A stretch of DNA of 64,000 nucleotides, taken from positions 124,001 through 188,000 of IMG/VR virus record IMGVR_UViG_3300050132_000038, one strand, 5' to 3'. The notes under the pieces are model-generated. The model was given only the letters and a program-made list of their open reading frames with translations, did no database searches and was not told the DNA's origin. Position numbers and translations under genes: made by a program. Of this stretch, positions 58,662-64,000 are shown piece after piece. How positions within the stretch are numbered: the first letter of the stretch is position 1; each line of letters begins with the position of its first letter. The stretch is from a virus.

Positions 58662-59174
58662 ATGAACAAACCTGTGTACGCACGCATTCTCTATGATGAA
58701 GTTAAGAATGCTAACCCAGAAGGTGGTCTCTATGTGTGGTGCACGCCTGACTCTAGATCAACGCTGAAACTGCAGAAGCTTATGGCAGGTGCTCCTTTTA
58801 AAACTCGGAATACTACACAGCTGCATTGTACGATTATGTACCACCATGATGTACTTCCTGAATCAGTTGATGTACCTGAAGACCGGGAGATGACAGGATT
58901 ACTAAGGGAGTTGGTGATCTGGGATGAACCTAACGGAGAGTCGATACTGGTGGGTGTTTTGCACTCCGAAGACCTACAGGAGCTCCACCAGGAATTAGAA
59001 GGGCAGGGATTAAAGCATTCTTTCGAGGACTATACTGCTCATATTTCACTAGGTAAGGATTTACAGAAAGATGAGCAGACCTTAGCCTGGATTCAAGAGA
59101 AGAATGAACTGCTAGATGGGCTGCCAATCGTTATTGATTTTGATGCTTGCTTGAAGGGTAGTTCGATCGTGTAG
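58662..59174 (+). CDS. acb1: 2H phosphoesterase, T4 Acb1 (gp57B)-like anti-CBASS protein
   Basis: In this 170-aa protein, two HxT/S motifs define the 2H fold: LHCTIMY (His55-Thr57) and YTAHISLG (His127-Ser129). The segment between them (ELVIWDEPNGESILVGVLHS, then LQELHQEL) and the length match T4 gp57B/Acb1, which degrades cyclic nucleotide signals of CBASS immunity. It starts 2 nt after the fibre chaperone. T4 57B likewise lies beside a fibre chaperone gene (57A). Enzyme specificity is inferred. Confidence 0.75.
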   Translation: MNKPVYARILYDEVKNANPEGGLYVWCTPDSRSTLKLQKLMAGAPFKTRNTTQLHCTIMYHHDVLPESVDVPEDREMTGLLRELVIWDEPNGESILVGVLHSEDLQELHQELEGQGLKHSFEDYTAHISLGKDLQKDEQTLAWIQEKNELLDGLPIVIDFDACLKGSSIV

Positions 59175-59190
59175 TCTAACCAGACGTACA

Positions 59191-59228
59191 AAGAGCCACA
59201 CTACTTTTGATTAGGTAGTGTGGCTCTT
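59191..59228. terminator. Bidirectional terminator between convergent genes
   Basis: AAGAGCCACACTAC (59191-59204) and GTAGTGTGGCTCTT (59215-59228) form a perfect 14-bp stem with a 10-nt loop. It lies between plus-strand genes ending at 59174 and the minus-strand gene ending at 59255. T-tracts are short, but its position strongly suggests termination both ways. Confidence 0.8.
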
Positions 59229-59254
59229 CTGCATTCAACCTGCTGTTGCAGAGC

Positions 59255-59680
59255 TTAACCACTGAAGGTGTACGGTATGTAGGCCAGAAAGCCTGATACC
59301 GTTGAACCCGCAGTAGGATTAACAATGGTGACACCTGATAGCATGTCATCCGTTAAATATAGCTGAGTCATGTACACGGTGTACATTGCAACCACAGGGG
59401 ACTCTAGTGTTCCCGTAGTCTTAGTCAAGTTGAGAACTAGCGGTCCTCCGTTGGATGTAATTAGCAGCCCGGCACTGCCCGTAGGCAATACTAGGCTAGT
59501 AGTAACACTAAACTGCTGGAGTACAGCCCCCTCTGTAGCATCGAATGACGTGTAGAAGTTACCTATGTTCCGCATGATCTGACCTTGCCCTAAGCTCCCC
59601 TTGACAGCGAAGTTCAGAGTGTTAGTCGGAGTAGCGGGTAGGCTAATGATATTACCCGTGGTGCTGAATACTGAACTCAT
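59255..59680 (-). CDS. Hypothetical fibre-region protein, 141 aa
   Basis: Beta-rich, Thr/Ser/Val-rich (NLTKTTGTLESPVVAMYTVY), consistent with a small structural or fibre protein. ATGA overlap with the preceding minus-strand gene. Unrecognised; the last gene before the terminator. Confidence 0.55.
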   Translation of the reverse strand: MSSVFSTTGNIISLPATPTNTLNFAVKGSLGQGQIMRNIGNFYTSFDATEGAVLQQFSVTTSLVLPTGSAGLLITSNGGPLVLNLTKTTGTLESPVVAMYTVYMTQLYLTDDMLSGVTIVNPTAGSTVSGFLAYIPYTFSG

Positions 59681-59907
59681 CTAATCCTCCCTGCAATGGT
59701 TAGGAGCCTCCTCTCGTTCGCGTAATCTTTGGCGCACTCAGAATCGCAGAAAGCTTTTGGTGAATGTACATCCGACCCACAATAGTAGCAGGCTCCTGTG
59801 AATGGTAGGCTTGGCTTCTTTGCTTCCCTCCTAATACGTTGTATCTCATACTCTCTGAGCAAGTCCTCGGTCTCAGCTGAATGATCTATGCTGTCTGAAA
59901 ATCCCAT
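59677..59907 (-). CDS. Zinc-finger protein, 76 aa
   Basis: CYYCGSDVHSPKAFCDSECA is a compact CxxC...CxxxC zinc site near residue 40. Start 59907 is chosen because GAGGAG lies upstream of it; the frame extends to 59946 but with a worse start. Overlaps the next gene by ATGA. Similar in layout to the 26310 protein. Confidence 0.6.
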   Translation of the reverse strand: MGFSDSIDHSAETEDLLREYEIQRIRREAKKPSLPFTGACYYCGSDVHSPKAFCDSECAKDYANERRLLTIAGRIR

Positions 59908-59932
59908 GATGTTTCTCCTCAGTATGGCTAAG

Positions 59933-60220
59933 TTATTCTTCTTCATCTTCTTGTTCTACACTGGAGATATGGGTGTCGTGATCTCCGGCTTGATTCGAGG
60001 GCATTATAGAAGCCTCCTTCTTCAACGTAACTACCAATCGGTGTGCTGCATTTAACTTGAAATTGGTAGCATTCAATAGGATCTCTGATTTAGGATGCAC
60101 TTCGGGCTCCAAGTCTACACCAGTTGGCAAGTAAGGTTCATCTAGGTTGTGATTAGGTGCTACCGTATTGAACGAATAATCTTCTGCTGTTATCTTTAGT
60201 GTACTTCGTATCTTTTTCAT
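59933..60220 (-). CDS. Hypothetical acidic protein, 95 aa
   Basis: Unrecognised; the C-terminus ends with an acidic tail (EQEDEEE). Begins 1 nt after the fibre gene stop (minus strand). Function unknown. Confidence 0.5.
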   Translation of the reverse strand: MKKIRSTLKITAEDYSFNTVAPNHNLDEPYLPTGVDLEPEVHPKSEILLNATNFKLNAAHRLVVTLKKEASIMPSNQAGDHDTHISSVEQEDEEE

Positions 60221-60221
60221 A

Positions 60222-61304
60222 CTAGAGCTCCGCAGAACAGCCTATAAAGAGATAGCCTTCATTGGGTGCACTATTTCTAGACGTTACTGGGTAATACGGA
60301 GAGAGTCCAGTAAACCCGGTTACCTGAGTCCATAAACCATAGGTAGTAGCTGCCCCGTTAGCCAAGACGGGAGGATTTGCTTCCCAATTGGCAGCACCTG
60401 ATCGTATCCAGGCAGGCAAACCCGGTATCAAAGATACAGTCGGTATAGCTCTCATAGGAACTATAAATTTCTCTGCTACACCGACTACCGTGGCAGCTTC
60501 TACAGAACCAAAAAGTCCATTACCTGCTAGTTGGTAGTACCTCTGGCATAACCCTAACTCCGTTGTATACAGTCTGTTCTCAAAAAGGGTTGCTACGGTC
60601 CCTGCTTCTAGCTGGAGATCAGTAACCGCTATGTAGTTACCTATCGTCATTCCCCAGTTAGTAGAACTCGTAGCTGAGAACCAATTTCCTGCCTGCCACG
60701 TGTTCAAAGTTGACGTCGTATAGTTCCCGGCATTCAATGCTCCTATAAGCACGCTTAATCCCATCATATTAGAATTAGGGACGTTAAGCGTTAGAGGTAG
60801 CACACTGATAGGTATTACTACTTTTACGGGTACACTGGCAACTGCCATAAAGGTTGAAACGTAAGAGTTAGTAGCGTTACTATCCTGTATAGTAACGCTA
60901 TACATACCACTAACATCGGTCTCAAATATAAAGGATATTGCTACAGGCTGACCGAGTAGGTCATAACAGTTAAGCCCTTCTATCCGCTGATATACACCAT
61001 ACGTGTAGTAAGCAGTACCTAGGGTAAACGGTGTAGTTACTGTTTGGACTACTGCATTCCTCAGCACTCCATTGTAGGTAATGGCACCCTGGCTCTGTGT
61101 GAACGCACCAGTGGCTAGGCCATCAACTGCGAGGTATCTATCAGGACCTGCGTACCCTTGCGTCATCGTTTGATTAAAGGTCATGCTAGGACGTTGAGCT
61201 ACGTTACATGCCCCATTTATAATACGATTACGGAACGCTACCTGAGTGGTAGCCAAGTTTGATAGTGCTTGCGCGTCCTGCGCTATATTAGCTGAAATTC
61301 CCAT
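60222..61304 (-). CDS. Tail fibre protein, 360 aa
   Basis: RNRIINGACNVAQR near the N-terminus, ITDLQLEAGTVAT-type region (VTDLQLEAG) and LGLCQRYYQL are signatures found in many phage tail fibre or side-fibre proteins with a carbohydrate-binding beta-sandwich. It probably forms a receptor-binding domain. It may be an accessory fibre used with the 763-aa fibre upstream. Confidence 0.75.
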   Translation of the reverse strand: MGISANIAQDAQALSNLATTQVAFRNRIINGACNVAQRPSMTFNQTMTQGYAGPDRYLAVDGLATGAFTQSQGAITYNGVLRNAVVQTVTTPFTLGTAYYTYGVYQRIEGLNCYDLLGQPVAISFIFETDVSGMYSVTIQDSNATNSYVSTFMAVASVPVKVVIPISVLPLTLNVPNSNMMGLSVLIGALNAGNYTTSTLNTWQAGNWFSATSSTNWGMTIGNYIAVTDLQLEAGTVATLFENRLYTTELGLCQRYYQLAGNGLFGSVEAATVVGVAEKFIVPMRAIPTVSLIPGLPAWIRSGAANWEANPPVLANGAATTYGLWTQVTGFTGLSPYYPVTSRNSAPNEGYLFIGCSAEL

Positions 61305-61313
61305 GAGTAATCC

Positions 61314-61703
61314 TTATGTTGCAGGGGTAGCGTTAGGATCAACGAAGGCCGGGATCAATGCTAAAGCCTGGGCTACTGTTGGCATTGCTATCGTCCCTGC
61401 CTTGATCTGAGCCAGCATTGTGTACGCAGTATTCCACACCGTTGATCTCCAGGTTAGGAACGCCATACCCTCTGCTTGGAATGGCTGTCCTACTGCTTGG
61501 GCTGCGTAACTGCAGGCCGAGATAATATCGTTGTAACCCTTCGACTGAGCAGTTGTATCCAATAAGTTTTGTACTGCTGATATAATCGAGGGCTCCAGGA
61601 GAGCTTGAGCCGCTGCAGCTATCTGAGCTTCCGTAGCCGCTACATCTCCTGGAACACAATCACCTTCGTATATTTGCCCTTGTGTGTTTATCCATTGTGT
61701 CAT
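61314..61703 (-). CDS. Hypothetical fibre-associated protein, 129 aa
   Basis: Ala-rich and helical (VAATEAQIAAAAQALL, PFQAEGMAFLTWRSTVWNTA). Similar Ala-rich proteins are frequent next to phage tail fibres, perhaps as assembly factors. Lies between the two fibre genes. Unrecognised family. Confidence 0.55.
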   Translation of the reverse strand: MTQWINTQGQIYEGDCVPGDVAATEAQIAAAAQALLEPSIISAVQNLLDTTAQSKGYNDIISACSYAAQAVGQPFQAEGMAFLTWRSTVWNTAYTMLAQIKAGTIAMPTVAQALALIPAFVDPNATPAT

Positions 61704-63995
61704 TTACCACCTCCTGCGAGTTAGTACACGGTAATATCCAGTGGTAATTACTGTACCAGTACCTGCAACAGTTAGCCCTACGTAATCAGCATCTGTCCAT
61801 ATAGCTGCACTATTTCTGGTGGTAATACCTGCCTGCCAGCCTGTGAGCGCATACCAGTAGTCAATAGCATAGCGTTCGTTAGTACCTACTGCGTCATCCG
61901 CTATGCGAACTTCCGTAGCAAATGCAGTGTACCCTAAGTTATGATTTTTGTTGTACATAGTATTAGTCGCTACCATAAACAACCCACTATCGTACTGGCC
62001 CTTCAACGCATAGCTAATAGCACTAGTAACTAGCGTGGTGCTAGTCATTGCCTCCCCTACATACACCCTGTTCTTCTGAGTAAACATAGGATTAGCTAAG
62101 GCTGTTGTAGATGGTCCACTCACCTGAGTCATCGTCATGTTAGGAACTGAGAAGAAGTCAGACGAGTAACCGACGGTTGCTATGTTGGGAGCGACAGTAG
62201 GAACCGCGTAGGTCATACCATTCGGATGCTGGCAATACGGTAGGAATTCAAACTTGTCGATGTAGCCTGCAAACCACTGGGTATTGTTAGCTCCCGCGCC
62301 GACTGCTATGTATGAGACTGGACATACCTTTATAGTACTGGCGAATGTAAAATCGAGCAGCCCGTTAACGTATCCATAGTACTTACCGTCTACTGAGTCG
62401 TATACGAGCTCTGTAAATTGCCACATTCCGCTGTTAATGGTGTTAGTTCCCGGCGTACCATTCACTATATCCCAGGTAGTCCCTGTAGATGATAAATAGT
62501 ATTGAATCTTACTCTCGTACACTACGATTTGAGCCCCATAGTTTGTAGTCGTACTTGAGCTAGCATCAAAAATATCCTGAACAGTAGTAGTCGCGGCGTT
62601 AGTGGGCCAAATCCAACATCTTAAAGACCAACTACCGTTCCCCAAACTCTTGAAACCTGAGCTCAGTATATAGTTAGATGTACCATTCAAAGCAAAGTTA
62701 GTACCAGTACCTCCTAGTGCCCCTGTACCAAACTTATACTGGGTATTCTGAATAGTTGCACCACCCATCGCAGTCCACATGTTCCCGAAGTCATCCAGGA
62801 TCATCGTAGAGCCAGAGGTACCATTAAACTGCAACACTGATTGAGCACTTTGATTGTAGGAGTACCCGTACTGCACGGGAGCTAACGTAGAGGTCCACGT
62901 AACCGAAGTAGGGCTTGTGTAGTCAGCACTAATGAACGATGTGTTGCTCATAGGTAGTGTAACTATGTTAGGCATATCCGCACTAATAGTTGCCCCATAG
63001 TTAGTAGCCCCTGCAGCAAATGAAATCACCATAGGCTGCATAGTGGCCGAAAGATTCACCGTCATCCCTGTACCCGGGGTCAACATCGAGGCATAACCTA
63101 AACTATTAGTCACCCCCATCTGCACGGTCTGTCTTGTGTAGCCTAGAGCTTGTGCTTGGGCTAATGGAACTAGCTGATTAGAGGAGGTAGCTACCGGACC
63201 CATCACTGGCCCAGTAAAGGTACCGCCAGTTATAGGTACCATATTAGCAACAGTAGAAGACTGCTGACTAATGATCTTAATCTCAGCTCCTAGCATCGCT
63301 GGAACATTCAGCATCACCGAGGTGCCATTACTTGCCGTGTAGTCAGTACTCAGTAATAATGTTCCATTCTCAAACACCTGTACAGCACCCGGAGTGTACC
63401 CTACGTTGAACGTTGTCTGCCCCGCAGTTGCGATGAATTCATAAATCGAGATTGCACCAATAGCAGAGAATGCGCTAAACGCTATCACTGATATTTCATC
63501 GTTCAAATTCAAACCAAACGGAAAGGTGATGTACGCACCTGTGGTCGCTACATAGTCCGTAGCAGGTAACTCTAGACCCATTCGCGTGACGATGATGTTG
63601 CCAGGAGTGTAACTCACATCAATCTGTGTCTGGCCTTGCGTGGTAGCGATAAAGTCATACTTCGTTAGCGTGTTAGCACCCGCAGATGACGCCAGAATAA
63701 CGTTTGTACCATCTGAGTACGCAATGATCGACTTACCTTGCGGAGCCACCGCGGTCATACCTCCACCAGATATAGGTGTCAACTGGAACATAGTCAACAC
63801 ACCGTTACCTGTACCAAACAGCATTGCAGTTACAGTACCTAACCTGCCTTCTGCATCTAGGTAGGTGCCCGTCCAGGTCAACGTATTACCAGTAGTTGGT
63901 GGCAGTGCTAACGTTACCAACCCTCCTGTAGTTATCATGTAGTCAGTGATCGTTACTGCAGTCGCAAATGTCTCAATGTATGAGGTTGCAGCCAT
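61704..63995 (-). CDS. Long tail fibre with LamG-like domain (start may lie beyond window)
   Basis: At 763 aa, the N-terminal half contains two repeats of about 65 residues (YDFIATTQGQTQIDVSYTPG and YEFIATAGQTTFNVGYTPGA). The middle has a concanavalin/LamG-like sandwich (GNGSWSLRCWIWPTN, WQFTELVYDSVDGKYYGYVN), which usually binds sugars. The start ATG is only 5 nt from the window edge, so the RBS and any upstream start cannot be judged. Reads opposite to the main tail operon. Confidence 0.75.
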   Translation of the reverse strand: MAATSYIETFATAVTITDYMITTGGLVTLALPPTTGNTLTWTGTYLDAEGRLGTVTAMLFGTGNGVLTMFQLTPISGGGMTAVAPQGKSIIAYSDGTNVILASSAGANTLTKYDFIATTQGQTQIDVSYTPGNIIVTRMGLELPATDYVATTGAYITFPFGLNLNDEISVIAFSAFSAIGAISIYEFIATAGQTTFNVGYTPGAVQVFENGTLLLSTDYTASNGTSVMLNVPAMLGAEIKIISQQSSTVANMVPITGGTFTGPVMGPVATSSNQLVPLAQAQALGYTRQTVQMGVTNSLGYASMLTPGTGMTVNLSATMQPMVISFAAGATNYGATISADMPNIVTLPMSNTSFISADYTSPTSVTWTSTLAPVQYGYSYNQSAQSVLQFNGTSGSTMILDDFGNMWTAMGGATIQNTQYKFGTGALGGTGTNFALNGTSNYILSSGFKSLGNGSWSLRCWIWPTNAATTTVQDIFDASSSTTTNYGAQIVVYESKIQYYLSSTGTTWDIVNGTPGTNTINSGMWQFTELVYDSVDGKYYGYVNGLLDFTFASTIKVCPVSYIAVGAGANNTQWFAGYIDKFEFLPYCQHPNGMTYAVPTVAPNIATVGYSSDFFSVPNMTMTQVSGPSTTALANPMFTQKNRVYVGEAMTSTTLVTSAISYALKGQYDSGLFMVATNTMYNKNHNLGYTAFATEVRIADDAVGTNERYAIDYWYALTGWQAGITTRNSAAIWTDADYVGLTVAGTGTVITTGYYRVLTRRRW

Positions 63996-64000
63996 CCCGG

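Overview
The window is part of the genome of a large tailed bacteriophage with a contractile (myovirus) tail. The evidence is a terminase large subunit, a portal, a T4/P2-type baseplate set (LysM wedge, hub, spike, gp25/W, J), tail-collar fibres and an assembly chaperone, together with phage replication genes. An Rz/Rz1-type two-gene spanin implies a Gram-negative host. Genes are densely packed, often with ATGA overlaps, and all read on the plus strand up to about 59,174. The last 5 kb reads on the minus strand and meets them at a strong hairpin. No major capsid protein or tail sheath is recognised, so the genome is clearly larger than this window.

Layout. 1-6,600: small accessory genes (end of a metallophosphoesterase, papain-like peptidase, RHH protein, GT-A glycosyltransferase), with a structured-RNA candidate, a broken DUF1653 gene and a deleted gene copy. 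6,600-14,120: family A DNA polymerase, DnaG-type primase and the spanin pair. 14,150-24,860: metalloprotease, then a preQ0 (7-deazaguanine) pathway (QueD, QueC, QueE, FolE and a DpdA-like transglycosylase) interleaved with an APS-kinase-like protein, a sulfotransferase-like protein and a phosphoribosyltransferase, followed by a HAD phosphatase and ThyX. 24,860-30,220: SWIM protein, sigma-like factor, small zinc proteins, a 45-aa DUF1778-like peptide, an SSB-like protein with a very unusual charged tail, and a RecA/UvsX-type recombinase. 30,460-38,250: terminase, RuvC-like resolvase, MmcB-like nuclease and portal. 38,250-48,480: a gene split by a 302-nt group I intron, two GIY-YIG homing endonucleases that share a structured leader, and tail genes including a virion lysozyme. 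48,480-59,170: baseplate, fibres, fibre chaperone and a T4 Acb1-like (anti-CBASS) 2H phosphoesterase. 59,250-64,000 (minus): alternative fibre genes.

How it fits together. FolE, QueD, QueE and QueC should make preQ0, and the DpdA-like enzyme should exchange it into phage DNA, probably to evade restriction. The neighbouring kinase, sulfotransferase-like and PRTase genes suggest a further step that has not been described. Pol A, primase, SSB, RecA, RuvC-like protein and terminase form the replication, recombination and packaging set. A sigma-like factor, a recurrent TGTAAATA box and an RBS-masking hairpin that encloses one such box suggest T4-like late transcription and translational control.

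Most notable: (i) a covarying RNA leader shared by the two endonuclease genes; (ii) an endonuclease insertion that rebuilt the start of its target gene; (iii) the group I intron; (iv) the sulfo-gene pair inside the deazaguanine cluster; (v) the Acb1-like protein; (vi) the masked-RBS switch before the sigma operon; and (vii) the alternating acidic/basic tail of the SSB.
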